Part shown: one piece after another, positions 46,436 to 59,038 of the stretch
Layout: each line of letters begins with the position of its first letter
How positions within the stretch are numbered: the first letter of the stretch is position 1
NCBI GenBank assembly: GCA_954871525.1
Contig: OX940868.1
Location: 15,724,556 to 15,788,555, forward strand
Length of the DNA stretch: 64,000 nucleotides
Source of the DNA: Parietaria judaica
Taxonomy: Eukaryota; Streptophyta; Magnoliopsida; Rosales; Urticaceae
Reading direction: 5' to 3'
Program-made: the position numbers and the translations under genes
Notes under the pieces: generated by a model
Database searches by the model: none
Told to the model about the DNA's origin: nothing
Seen by the model: the letters and a program-made list of their open reading frames with translations, nothing else

Positions 46436-48268
46436 TCAAATGCTGGAGCAGACTGACAAGAACTCGAGCGAGCCCTCGGTCTCGTCTACATCCACGTCGT
46501 TGACCCTGCGAAGCAGGCCGTTTACGCCTTCGACCCACCTCTGCCGGTGAATCCGTGTTTGGCATTTGAACTCTAGAAATCCTTGCGCGGTTTTGAGGCC
46601 GAAGATGAGCTCCTCGGCGATTTCGCACTTTCTTTTGTACGGCCACGCTGCGGTCTCGTCGCAGACGCCATAAACGAGACCTGATCACATAGCACATTTA
46701 TGTTTCAATAACACAACTTGGTTGTTCAGAGAGTTTTAAAAGACGCTTAGACCCCCCGAACTTGTCCGCTGTGGCGATTATCACGTGATCATAAAAATTT
46801 TACGTTTTTGTCGAATTTTAAACGAAGCGCAATGTACGTGCTAGTGTTTAGAGACCGAATCTCTAAAATCACTAGCATGTGCGTAACACGTGGCTTAAAA
46901 TTAGACGAAAAACGGTCGATTTTAGAATGATCACGGAACATTGCAACAGTACAACATGCTCAAAGGGCATAACTGATAGTCACTCAAGATAGAACAAGAC
47001 TTACACTTGTAGTTCTTGGCGAAGGCCGCTCCGACGTGTTTGCTCTTCGTCCTGATCATGACCTCCGATTCGTCGTTGATAAAGATGCACACGCGCTTTA
47101 ACTGAAAAACTCCTGCGAATTTTGAAAGGTTTGAATTATTGGCTCGGGTCTAAAGAGTACCACGGAGACAAAGTCCGAGCAAGGGATCCACGTTCGAGCG
47201 GGAAATTACCCTTTCGAGTGAGCTGCCACAAGTCACCTTCCAATTTGGAATCAGGCCCGTCCCGTTGAGCCTTTACGGAAGACCGGGATTTCGCTTCGGA
47301 CATTCCCTTCTCAAACGGGCTTATTGCAGCGTTCTTCTTGGGTTCCTTCGGAAACCTTGCTTTCAAAGCTCCTTCGCCTCTCATAGCTGCAAACAAAGAC
47401 TACATGAGAAAGAATTCCGAAACCGGAACCAGAACCAGAACCGAAAACATAATCAGCGTCCAGAACAGGAGCAAATACCGGTTGCGGCGGCAGCGGTGAA
47501 AGTCACAAGATCTCCGGGAGTCCGAATATCCACGGCGGACCTTACAACAGTGGCGACACGCTCCTGATCGGCCCCCGCGGCCTCGGCCATCTCGATGCAG
47601 TGCGACGCCAAGAGCTCCGTGGCTGAGGCCAACGCGGCGCTCATCTTGGAGCGTGACCGCCCCGAGTTCTCCTCTGCTGCAACAGCTGCTAGCGCCACAG
47701 CCAGCCCTGCAATCGACACTGCCGAGTGCACCCGTGCGTTCTCCAGCCGTGCCTTGTCCTTCTTGTTTAACGACGCGCAACCGGAAACAGCAACGGACTC
47801 CTTGCTTTGGAACCACTTCCCGATCGACACCGCTCTCCGAATGCCGCTCGATTTCGCCCCTTTGATCTGCCCAATAAGAAACTTCCGCGTTATTAGTTCT
47901 AGTTCAGGAAACTACCAACGGGGTTTTCATAAGCAAACAAGATAAGCCAATCAGATTTTACGAGTAAACCGGTAAAAACGAATCTCGGTTCCGCCAAGCG
48001 AACTTACCGACTGCGGAAGAGGCGATCCCTGGTCGGAGAAGTCCGGGATTTTGTCGAGCGAGAACTGCTTCTGCTTCGACAGCGCCTTCGAGATCTCCGA
48101 GGCCGAGATGCTCCACGATCTCGACAGGAACTCCATGGGCTCGTGCGGCGTCTTCGGCGGCGGGATCGACGGCAGCGACAGCGCCGTCTGAAGCTCCTCG
48201 TCCTCGCCCACGCTCAGCAAACTCTGCAGCGAGGTGGTTCGCCACGCCTGGAAATAGCTGTTCTCCAT
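46436..48268 (-). CDS. VAN3-binding / FORKED-like protein (DUF828 plus PH-like domain)
   Basis: Five exons on the minus strand: 48268..48008, 47866..47479, 47386..47210, 47112..47005, 46680..46436; 392 aa. It starts [32 protein letters not shown] is the hallmark of the DUF828 (auxin canalisation) family. The middle part ([22 protein letters not shown]) is Ala-rich and helical. The C-terminal ~140 residues (ARFPKEPKK..., [36 protein letters not shown]) form the PH-like domain expected to bind phosphoinositides. Family members act with the ARF-GAP VAN3 in vesicle traffic, auxin transport and leaf vein joining. An Arabidopsis relative lies next to PurU in my memory, agreeing with this position. 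No breaks. Confidence 0.9.
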
Positions 48269-49000
48269 ATTTTCCGTGTTTCCAAAAATGAAAAAACGTT
48301 CTCCAAAACCGTTTCCTATTCAGTCATTCCTCCTGTGGGATCAAAAGCATGACATGAATGAATGAACGAACTTTAAGCAACCAAAAAGCTAATGAAACTA
48401 GTTCACTACTTTCTCGAACCAAAAAGCTTACTTTACGAAAGTGATTCCAAAATCGAAGACTAACCAGAACTCATAATTGAAAACGCCGATTGACCCATTA
48501 AAGATCACAGAAACACGAATCTTGGGTCTCACTCAAAAAAAAAAAAAAGAACTTTGGTAAGTAATTACCTTTTTGCCACCAAAAAGATCAGACAGATAGA
48601 GGCTCAGAAGCGCAAATCGAAACCTAGTGCTTCGAAACGACAATGGATATTTATATAGCTTGTATATGTGTATGTGTGTGTGTGTGTATATAGAGAGAGA
48701 GTGGAGAAATATAAGAACAAGAGGCACGCAAAGCAAGCAAGTGAAAAGGGTTGGTGTGTCTAAAAAAAGCAAAGAGAGGAGTGTCTTGGTGAGAAGAGAG
48801 AGTCCTGGATAATGGGGAGTGGTTTCTTCGTAGCCATGCAAGCTCAACAAAGCGTTGGTTTTATATGAATGCCAAACAAAAACTGTTTTCCATTTATTTG
48901 TTCATTGTTTTTTTATTTTGAAAGGCTTATTTGTTTATTGTTGAAATGCTATTATTGTGTCTGATTACAGAGCATAGGCTCGAAACAATCGCTTATTTTA
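48269..49000 (-). promoter_or_regulatory. Upstream region of the FORKED-like gene
   Basis: Should contain leader and promoter on the minus strand. It has a (GT)n/(GA)n microsatellite at about 48664-48704. The minus-strand reading frame at 48533-48850 is low-complexity and not taken as a gene. Confidence 0.4.
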
Positions 49001-52000
49001 TGGCCTTTTAATACTGCCCTTTTATAGAGCTCAATTTATACGATTTTTATTTTAATTAGTCTCTCTCAAATCAATGGTTTTTTTTTTTGGGTCCGATTTA
49101 ATCGCATAAGATTTTCACAGTTGTATTATAACAATATGTTATTGTTATTCAAAAAGGTTGATACTTGACAGTTGATATAGTGACATGAGCATTTATTATT
49201 TTGATTTTTATAGTGGTAATTTTATTTTACCATCTAAATTCTCAATGTCTCTTTTTTTTTTTAAATAGTTTATTTTTTAATCGATTTAGTTAAATTTTGA
49301 ATGTGTTGCAACTTGCTTTTTGCAAATGTTATTATTAAAGAAAATTTAATAATAAATTTATAAAAAAAAAAACAAATAATGAAAGTTAATAACTTTAGTC
49401 GTAAAATAATCAAGTCTATATCATAATAAAATTTAAGTTTTAAGTACGGATTACTCGCTATTAATTTTTTTATTATTTTTTTAGAGATACTCGTTATTAA
49501 TGTTACCCAATAGTAAAATATATGCACAATTTTCTTCCAGTGAAGTGAGATTCGATATACAATATATCAATTAAGTGAGATTCGATACACAAATGAATAT
49601 ATTAATCTAAGAATCCGAGATTTGATATTTGACACGTGGAAATTCATTAATTTTTATAAAAAAATAATTAAAATTGCTAAAGGACAAACAGTGATCGTGC
49701 TGTTGCTGTTGGTGTTTGTTTGGTGTTTTTATTTTATTTTAAATATAATTTAATTAGAGCGCAGTAAAACTTTCGGTGGTTGGTTTTTTTTTATTTTTAT
49801 TTTTATGGCGATTTCTAAAACTATAAAAAGGGTTTTTAGGATAATAATATTAATAAATTTAATTAAAGAAATAGGAATCCAGCCAATTAGTGGCTGTGGA
49901 TGATTGTTGAGTGGAGAGTGGGCCCAAATTTTGTTATAACCCATCACCCAAGATTCTCTCTTTTTTTAACTAGTGTGCACTTTTGGATAATTAATTAGGA
50001 TTTTTAATTAGGGGTATTTTAAATGTCTTATATAAGTGTTTGGTAGATTCTTAACTATAAATAGCTACTATTTTTATTTTCACTTTTCATGATAAAGAAT
50101 TAAAGATTAAAGGCTAAAGCATGCAACTATTTCATTATACAAATTAAGCCCATACTGTATTTAATTAATGATGAACCTAAGTAAAGCTATACTAGAAGGG
50201 TCTTTTTCCCCCTAAATATTTCGGTTAGGGTTGTATTAATGTGAAAGAGGATGCTCACGTAGTCAATGTAGCCCGTCTCAATTTCGTTCACGGCCCCTTA
50301 TCTTACCCGATTTCATTTATAAATAAATAAGTACAAATTTTCGTATTTTTCAACTCGAGTCCGATCGGATATAGAAATAAATAAATGCGGAATCACATTT
50401 AAATCTTTAGCATCAATTATGGCCTATTGATACCTATATATATATCTATGCATCTTAAACGAGTAATAATAGGGTAAAACAATATTATTTTGCTATCCTA
50501 CTATGTTTTGTAAAATAAAGGAAAAAAAACTCTAACTTAGAGTTTGTTTATTATCTTAATTCAGGGGAATTCACAGCGAAAATAAATCATCAATTTGTTA
50601 TAAATGAGTCACCAAAACTCATTTCGTCGGCGAAAGTCATTTGCGTCGTACTTGTTGCAAATACACAATTGTGATGTTAAATTAATGTCACTTTTTTTTG
50701 TCATATAAGACATGTCACGTCACTACTTATGCTTATATGTGATATGTGAGCCTCTCTCGGCCGTGCAATTGGCGAGCATTGTCGTTCTCCCGACTTTGGT
50801 CTATTGCCAGTAGTAGTTCCCGTCGCCGGAATACGAGAAACAAAAGCGCGGTCAGGAGAGACCCATATATCCCATGTGAGCGTAAGTAGTAATGTGTCGC
50901 GTCTAAGATAGCGAATAAAAGTGGCATTTAACATCGTACGGATTTGTTTGCAACGAAAGTATTATGTTTAGTGACTTTCGCTGAAAAATAAAATAAAATT
51001 ATTGACTTATCTCTAAGAAATTCAAGAGTTCGATGACTTTAATTAGCCGCAAATTTATAGTAATTTCCGTTGTAATCTTATTAGTTATGTCAAATGAGCT
51101 AAAAGAGCTGACTTGCATGTTTCAATCTGTTTAAATTCGATAAGCGTTGTTAAACACGTATACAAATGATCCCCTAAACGTGCTTAAATGAGTGAGCTTG
51201 CTTAAAATAGATAATTAGTTTCATTTTATTTTATGTATTTACATCCTTAAGTGCTACAAGCGTTATCCACAAAAGAATATGAAAAGAACACGACTTTCAA
51301 TATAAACAAAGTAATGATCGATCCAAACCCAAAATAAATTTCAAGAAATGCATTTAAGGATACTTAATCACTCTACGTGAGCATGAAGCGTTCGCATAAC
51401 ATTCATAACAAATAGATGGAAAATCAAGAAAAGCTTCTGAGAAACCTCGTGCTTAGTAGTCACCGTTCAGTCTTGAACCTTGAGCAGACTGCCGACGATA
51501 AGTCGGAGAATGACATTAAGTGTCAAGTCCCTTTATGTCATATGGGTGTCATATGGGCGATACACGTGCTAAAGGGTCCGGATCCCATGAGGGTTAGCTA
51601 ACTCCAAAAATTTGTCCTCATGAAGCCGGAATCAATAATAATCGATCGTTGGTCAGCCCTACGACCGTGAATTCATTCCCGGGCCTAGTACACAACCCCC
51701 GTCACACTATGGGCGTTTTCGCCATGCTTAATCTCATAATAATGGTATTTTTTTTGTATATATCGAGAGTTATTATGAGTTATGCATATAGGACAAGAAT
51801 GTTATTATTAGGTTAATTTAGGATTTAGGTATAAGTGAATTTAACACTATATTATCTCGTCTCTCAATTGAAGAAAAAAGATAATAATAAAAGAAAATAA
51901 GGAGAAATTAAACAGAAAAGAATATGATAATATAGCCTTCTATTATATGTGTAGTTTAATATATTATTAGAAACTAATGACGTTTAAGGCACAAGTGTGT

Positions 52001-52543
52001 TTAAATTTAGCCTTAATCATAAAAATCCTGGGTATTATTGATGCTGATCAATGCTCCTTATTGTAAAATTTAAATTATTATAAGGCCAAGTTGAGAGGCT
52101 AATTTAGGTAAGTAACAATATAATTATAATGTGTTAGTTATACATCTAATGTTATATTCCATCATTTTCAATGTGAAACAAAGTGGCATGTTGTAATTGT
52201 TAATTTCATTAATTTTGTTGGGTATAACTCTAAACTACAATATAAAATTGAAATAAAAAATAACATATTTTTTTAATAATCTAAATATATTGAATAAATA
52301 GAGACGAAGAACAAGATTTATAATGCTAAATAGAATATAAATACCCGAACCATATATAAAAAAATTTAAAGAAAGAAATAGTTGTGTCACATAATCCATA
52401 TAGAAAGTTCGGGCAATCAGATCAAAATATTATTAATGCTCTTATTGGATTTTGTTAAGTTCGGATCCGGTCGGATCTCTCTTAATACTAAATCAGGGTC
52501 GAGGACACCCTTGTGTCGACGACGACTTGGGTCGGTGGCGCTG
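49001..52543. other. AT-rich intergenic DNA
   Basis: No convincing gene. About 50565-51060 shows related sequence at its two ends in inverted order (TCGGCGAAAGTCATTTGCG... against inverse TCAGCGAAAGTCAC...), so it may be an old TIR element; its GC-richer centre gives a spurious 77-codon minus-strand frame. A 61-codon plus-strand frame at 51416-51601 has no recognised similarity. Confidence 0.4.
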
Positions 52544-52712
52544 ACGTCGTCGACCCCCGAATCTACGACACCCGCGTCGTCGACCCGCGAAGCGACGACA
52601 CCGGCGTCGTTGACCCCTGAAGCGATGACACCTACATCGTCGGCTCCCGAAGCGACGACACCAGCGTCGATGACCCCCGAAGTAACGACGCACGAGTCAT
52701 TGAAGACCGAGC
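52544..52712 (+). repeat. 30-bp tandem repeat coding a 10-aa repeat
   Basis: About five units built on GCGTCGTCGACCCCCGAAGC with period 30, so the plus frame (52382-52795) reads decapeptides such as SSTPESTTPA, SLTPEAMTPT, SSAPEATTPA. It is GC-rich against an AT-rich background. The frame has no recognised domain outside the repeats. It lies just left of a solo LTR that split its surroundings. Confidence 0.8.
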
Positions 52713-52865
52713 GTCAACATCCCGAGATGACAAAGCCCCGAATCAAAGGTCTAGAGGAGACCGAGGATGCTAGGATCGAGGCAAGGACTCAGTAATGATG
52801 TTCATGCGGCGCAAAGTGGCTAGACAAGACGCGCATTTAATGAAGCTCTGACACATGCCACCTAC

Positions 52866-55623
52866 TGTTGGGAAATCGGTGGTATCAAGCCGACTTCCTT
52901 ACCACGATAATAGCCTCCGGGCCGTCCCGGTAACATTTAAAAATTCATTTTAAAGCGGAAATCTTGTTATCGGACCGACGACACGGATATCGGGTAACAA
53001 TCAAAACGAGATCTGATAAATATTTTGAATTTAATATTTTCATATTCATTATTAATAATCTAGTCGAATAGGAAATAAATAGAAAGCAGTAAATGGTCGC
53101 ATTTATTTACCCAATGCATAAGGCCGTACCTCAGTTGACGATTCCGGCTGCGCGTTCTGACTTGGGCAGGGCTCCGCCGACGCTGAGGGAAACTCCCGTG
53201 ATCTTCCGGGATATACTCCTGGATTCCTCGCTACCGAAGTGTGGGCTTCGCTGGCAGGACTCCGTCGCAAAATTTAACTGAAGGTTCTTTTAAAGCTTCC
53301 GGAGAAAAATATCTCCTAAGCCGAACCAGAAAAGTGATCAGAATCAGAAAACTCGCAGACCCTAGAGAGAGAGGGAGAGCTCGAGTTTTTGCTCTGGGGA
53401 GAGGTGTGTTAAATATGTAGAATGAGCTTCCCTTTTATAGGCTCAAGCTGTAACCGATTTGGAGATTTTCCCTCCCATTATTCGAATTCTTTTAATTAAA
53501 TATATATAATTATTTCAATCCAATGATCCAGATTCAATCTCATCTAGATCCAATGGATATAATTAATCAGGGATTTAATTAATTGAATAATATAAGATAA
53601 GATCATATCATATATTTTTCGAATTATATTATATATATATATATATATATATTCAAATTCGAATTTGTTAATGATTATCTAGATCCAATGGTTAAAATTA
53701 AATCTTAAACCAATCCAATGGATCAAATCAATTAGGGATAAAGTCAAATACCCTAGGGTTTTACAAAACCCTAATTCGAACTTTTATCCCATATTTATTC
53801 GAATTTTAATATCATATATAATGTTAACTAATTTCTAATCCGACGGTTTAAAGATAAGATCTCAAAACCGATCCAACGGACAGAATTAATTAAGCTAATT
53901 CGAATTACCAAAACTTGGTCACCAAGTTTCAATTTCGAATTACATTAGGGTTTGAATCAATTATCTCAATCCAACGGTTGATACTAAATCATGACCGATC
54001 CAATGGATTAAATTGATTTTAGGGTTTTTGCCATTATACCAAACTTCAGGTATTTATGCCGCAAAAATAAAATCTTTCAAGATTGGCTATTCGAATTTAT
54101 CTAGGGTTTGTTATACTCAAACCCTAATTCGAAATACACATTAAATAATACATGAATATATATTATTTATTTATTAATATAAATCCTTTAATTATTAATT
54201 AATTATTAATAAGATATTAATAATTAAATCCAAATAATCAAATTATATTAATAAATTCTGATCTCTTTGTCACACATTAAATGTCATGGTGCAACACCAT
54301 CATTTAAATTCGTGACATGTGATTTAATTTCATAGTTTATCGAACTGAGTCATAAACTTAGAAAATTCATAAATCACAAACCGTAAGTCAGAATGACTTG
54401 GTTCAAAAAGCAAAGTTGCTTAGAATTTAATTTAGAACAATATGGTGCTGTTAGAAAATCTGAATTCTAACTTTATTTTTATCAGTTACTTTCGTGTACC
54501 AAAATATGATACTTTTGCCACGCTATCGATAAAACTATCTGACGTCTGTCACAGACTTGTCAGTTTTATAAGTCGAGCCAAATGATTAAACATTATCCAG
54601 AATGTATTTTAATCACGTACGTATCATCCGTTACGGAGCTATCCTGGGGACCATGGACCCGTATCACTTAAGCTCCAACGAACTGCTAGTTGTTCGTCAA
54701 ACCTCGAAGTGATTCCACTATAGACCCGAGGCTGCACTCTTTAGTGATACGGTATATATTATTCCCTTATATACAGCAGGGTGTCCATTAGATTCAATCA
54801 AATACCGATTATTGTCCTTTCACTTGATGATTCACACATGAGCAGACGGTTTTTACCGTAATGCCCCTCAATGCATTTTCATCCTTGACTCAGCCAGTAA
54901 TATTATGAGTAACCCACTTATGGTTTCGATTCATAAGTTGCGCACGGGTACCTCTCACTTCTCACCACTGACAATCAAGGGAATCATCATGACTCTGAAG
55001 AGAGCTGTGTGATGCCCATATCTATGATCAAGCAATCCTTACTACTGACTATCATGTTCCCAAAATAATAGTGTTGGGAACAGCGGTAATGTCTTGTGTT
55101 CTTTAACGGTTAAATCAAAGAACAATCAAGCCAGCAGCTTGGACTCATGACCACTCAGGACTTAGAACTAATATCCATTTGATCATCATTTTGCGACTCA
55201 ACTACAAGTTGTCAGTGACGGTCTTATATGACAACTTTCTTGAGTTTAAGTCAGGTCCAGTCCAGTATGAAGACGCTTCATACTTAATGCACTTCTAGTG
55301 AGTGTAGACACACACAAAATCCAGAATAGGATTGTCACTTCAGTCACATTAATGACCTTACCGATTAATGGGCTCCCACCCAGTTAATCAGGTCACGGAC
55401 ATTTTAAGTTCATTTATTATGTTTATTAATTCTTCCTCACATGACTCCTTTGTGATAATAATAACATAATTGCATCTTTTATGAACTAAGGAATCAAACA
55501 TTCTATTTTACTCTACAGAAACTATAATAAGATTAACATAATAAGTACTATCTTTATTCAACGACTTGTCATAATCTTTTACAAATGGATAAATATCTTG
55601 TTTAAGGACACACATGTCCAACA
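52866..55623 (-). mobile_element. Long solo LTR, 2758 bp, TSD CCTAC
   Basis: Starts TGTTGGGAAATC, ends CATGTCCAACA, with CCTAC on both sides (52861-52865, 55624-55628). On the minus strand a TATA box (CCTATAAAAGG, near 53435) is followed by a CT-rich leader, so it is in minus orientation. It has no coding capacity, no internal domain and no second LTR. The LTR length and text recall the long LTRs of chromovirus-type Ty3 elements (Tekay/Del), but no protein evidence exists here. Confidence 0.87.
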
Positions 55624-55628
55624 CCTAC

Positions 55629-56050
55629 CTTAGACGCCAGACACTCGAGAGCAGCAGGAAGCATGGGTTTAACTAGGTCCTTCGTGGTAGCTTCACCTGG
55701 GGGAAGAACGATTGATGGGACCTAACAGAAAAGAGGCGGGAAGCCGAGTATAGGAGAAAGGGTCATGACCTCTATATAATGTAAGAATCACCTCATAGGA
55801 AGGGGTTCGAAAAACTCTATATGCTTAGGGAAGCTTCTCAATATACAAAATTCATTTCCAGAGATTGACTCGATTATTCTTGAGCACTTCGAATTGTAAA
55901 ACGAGAGAAACCGGGCCTCTTTCTTTAAGAATAAGGAGAAATCCTTGCGATTGTTAAGACCGCGTTTCGCCCTCAACATATTTATTATCGAAATACACTT
56001 ATTAATATTTTTATCTTTAATAGTACACATAACAATGACAACCTTTCCCA
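55629..56050. other. Continuation of the sequence split by the solo LTR
   Basis: GC-richer text with a TATA-like CTATATAATG at about 55774, followed by sequence resembling a retroelement LTR. With the left part (about 52430-52865) it formed one continuous stretch before the solo LTR inserted. Its own ends were not found. Confidence 0.4.
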
Positions 56051-56242
56051 ATCCTTATAATTAACAACTTCATGAGAGTCTTGTTCAAAAAAATAAACTT
56101 TAATTCTAAAAATAATATATTTTTGAGCAAATAGTGATAAATATTCCCATAAGTCATATGAAGCATATTATCAAAAGTTAGTTACAAAAACAATATTACC
56201 TAAATTTTTAAAAAAATAAAATTTTGTTGGTTTTATATTTAC

Positions 56243-56540
56243 ATTGTCAGTGCCTGTCAAAAATGAAATTACACGTATGGCGCTTGGATGATGCCACGTC
56301 ATTATTTCATTTCAGCTTAATTTTCACGTTTTGCCGACATATATCATCATTTTGCCCACATTTTGCTAATTTTACATGGTAATGCTCCAAAAGTACAACA
56401 AATGGCTCAAAATGTACCAAAAACGCGAGCTAAAATGACAGTACCAAAACGTGGAAATTAAACTGAGACGGGATAATGATGTGGCATCATCAAGACGCCA
56501 CAAATTTCATTTAACGGTTAACATTTGACCGATAACAACA
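56243..56540. mobile_element. Fold-back MITE
   Basis: Arms of ~100 bp are inverted copies: TTGTCAGTGCCTGTCAAA, ATGATGCCACGTCATTAT and TTAATTTTCACGTTTTG on the left match the inverse of the right arm (TTAATTTCCACGTTTTG, ATGATGCCACATCATTAT). No exact TSD was read. Confidence 0.68.
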
Positions 56541-57062
56541 TAAAAAAATTAACAGATTTTTTTAACACTTTAAATATTATTAGCAGAACTTCTTAAATTG
56601 CTATACATCTCATGACACACTTTTTTTTTTTCACAGGCACATTGTGTATAGTTATAGATATAAATTGTGTACGTATATAAATATATATATATAATATATA
56701 TATATACACATACATGTTATCTTTACGTTTTTATTATATATTTCTCGTTACGTATCAATGTTGAGGGGCCTGAGCGTTAGGCGTGTAGACCGAACACCGA
56801 AAATATATTACATCTTTTTCTATAATGGCTGCTAAGCCTATATATAAAGATATGAATGATATTATTTATATATGTTAATAACGCACATACATACATATAA
56901 TATATGATTATAATTTAATATATATTATGCGTATCGATGAGGGACGTCTGACTCTAGTCCCTATACCCTATCTAGGATCTTTCTTGCTGTCTTTGACGAC
57001 GCACCGACATGTCTCTGCATGGCTTTTTAGATTTTCGAAGAGTTCAAACAAAAACACGTAAG

Positions 57063-57063
<1 letters not shown>

Positions 57064-57111
<48 letters not shown>

Positions 57112-57112
57112 T
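57064..57112. repeat. Poly(A)/(TA)n microsatellite
   Basis: About 17 A residues followed directly by about 16 TA units. Confidence 0.9.
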
Positions 57113-57218
57113 CCCACTTAAACACAAGCTGTAAAAGAGTTCTAATATATCAATGTATACTGTATGTGCATGTGTATGTAATGTATACAGTATATATACT
57201 GGATTAAGTTAATCCAGA

Positions 57219-57490
57219 AATATGGTATACCATTTTAAAAAACAATTAAAATTTTAGCTCCGAATTTTTCATATTAAAATTTCTGAATTCTGATGAAACC
57301 CCGAAACTAGTTATTATTATTATTTTGGTTTTATCAGGATATTTTATATATTTTTAAATTTGATGTTAAATTAAAACTATTGCATTTAAATATGGTATAC
57401 CATTATAATCATGATTAAGAATTTTGGCTTTGAATTTTTTTTCGGATTCCAAAATTTGAATCCGGAAGAAATCCGGGACCAAATTTTTTT
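57219..57490. repeat. Diverged direct duplication, ~170-bp period
   Basis: AATATGGTATACCATT followed by AATTTTAGCTCCGAATTTTT / AATTTTGGCTTTGAATTTTT and an ATTCTGATGAAACCCCG / ATCCGGAAGAAATCCGG pair. Confidence 0.6.
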
Positions 57491-59038
57491 GTTCCAGAGT
57501 TTATTCGAATATTTTATATACTAGAATATTTTTAAATGAGAATCATTGGATCTGAGACAGTTCTAATTAAAAAAAAAATTAAAAAAAAAAACAAAATTAA
57601 ATGAAAAATTTCAGATATGATAAAAAATAAAAATCCATAATCAGATGCCTGGATTTGAGAAAGCACGGATCCAGTAACTAATTCTGATTTTTTTTTTTTT
57701 TGATAAAACTAATTCTGAATGTTGCAAGATATCAAATCCGGAACCAACTTCCGAATTTGCTACTGTATTTACATCATTACAATTTTTTATTTTTTTATTG
57801 AAAGGGCATTATTACAATTAACAGTGTGTGAATCCGAGTTTATTCGAGCTTAATGTTAATGGTGTTTAAATATAGTTTGATTCCTAAGTGTCATCGTCAA
57901 AATCATATAAATATATAAATGCCGAGTCATTATAGGGATATCAGCTAAAATTTATCAATTTAATCTCTAAATTTTTAAAGGTAAATATTTATCGCTGTCG
58001 TTAAGTTTTGTAGGTAAAAACTTCTCGTTTTTAAATAATATGACACAAATATTGATGTTTTCGTTTTTGGATTGTGAGATGCATGAAGAAAAACAGAAAG
58101 ACCGAAAGAAAAATGTGTAAAAAAGGACAAATTTATATGATAAGTTAGGCTCTTCTGGAAAGTAACGTGGAATTAAAAACATGCACAAAATTAAGATGAC
58201 TCTTAATACGTGCGATGTCTTGTTAACGCAATTTGATATTCATCTATTTTTGTTGAGCTCTCGCTCAGAGTAATCAACACGGATAAGTAAAAGTTGGAAG
58301 TTACATAATTGATTTATTTACCAAACAATATATCGGAAAACTATCCATAAATGATGTTACCAGCAACGTAACTAGATTTGTAATCGGTTCATTAAGAGGT
58401 CGACTTAGTGGCTCAACAAGCGGGTCAGGCGACTTCGGCGAGCGTCGATGAGTGCGTACACAACACGCGCGGTTGACGATAAGTGAAGTTCTTCAGACTT
58501 TTCCTGGGAAGAAAACGCCATTAGTGGATCCACAAGTGGCATACGAAAAAGTATATATGGGCTCTAAGATGTTCATCACGAATGTTCTCTCTATTTTAGC
58601 TTAAATATATGCATTTTTCATAGCCCTATAGGGGTGTTCAAAATAGAGTCCACGAGTCTTCCACTAAAGTAACAATCAACTTAACTTTTTAAGCCTTATT
58701 TAGCTATTTTCTTTAAGACTTTGAATTCCTCCAAAATTCAAAATTAAATCCAAAATTATATTATCTTCTCAGCTCCAAAATTTGATCAGTTGATTCGGAC
58801 CACGAATTCCTTAAAATTCTCAACCCAACCAAACCAATTATGCTTTACGAAAGGCCGTACTACTAATGTGACCAACAATATAACCAACAAAACTGTCAAG
58901 CTTATATAACCACATCAAAATTGTCTAATAAGGTAGATTTTTCAATATGGCTTTTGGTAAACTCTTTGCACAATAACCAAAGAAATAGCCTGCAATGAAA
59001 TCACTAATAATTGACCGATGATTTCTCATTATATATAG

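Larger units (their letters stand above)
56541..59038. other. AT-rich intergenic DNA with simple repeats
   Basis: No gene seen. It includes TA-rich runs at about 56670-56715, an A/TA run at 57064-57112, and a ~170-bp direct duplication starting TATGGTATACCATT at about 57221 and 57391. A GC-richer stretch at 58380-58510 has no recognisable content. Confidence 0.5.

Noticed and set aside
48533..48850. 105-codon minus-strand frame upstream of the FORKED-like gene
   Set aside because: It crosses a GT/GA microsatellite and a poly(A) run, reads low-complexity Leu/Ser text, and has no splice link to the gene.
50701..50934. Overlapping minus-strand frames of 77 and 64 codons
   Set aside because: They occupy the GC-richer centre of a likely fold-back repeat and resemble no protein.
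52544..52712. Possible CRISPR-like array
   Set aside because: It is a contiguous 30-bp minisatellite without unique spacers, in a plant genome; it simply encodes decapeptide repeats.
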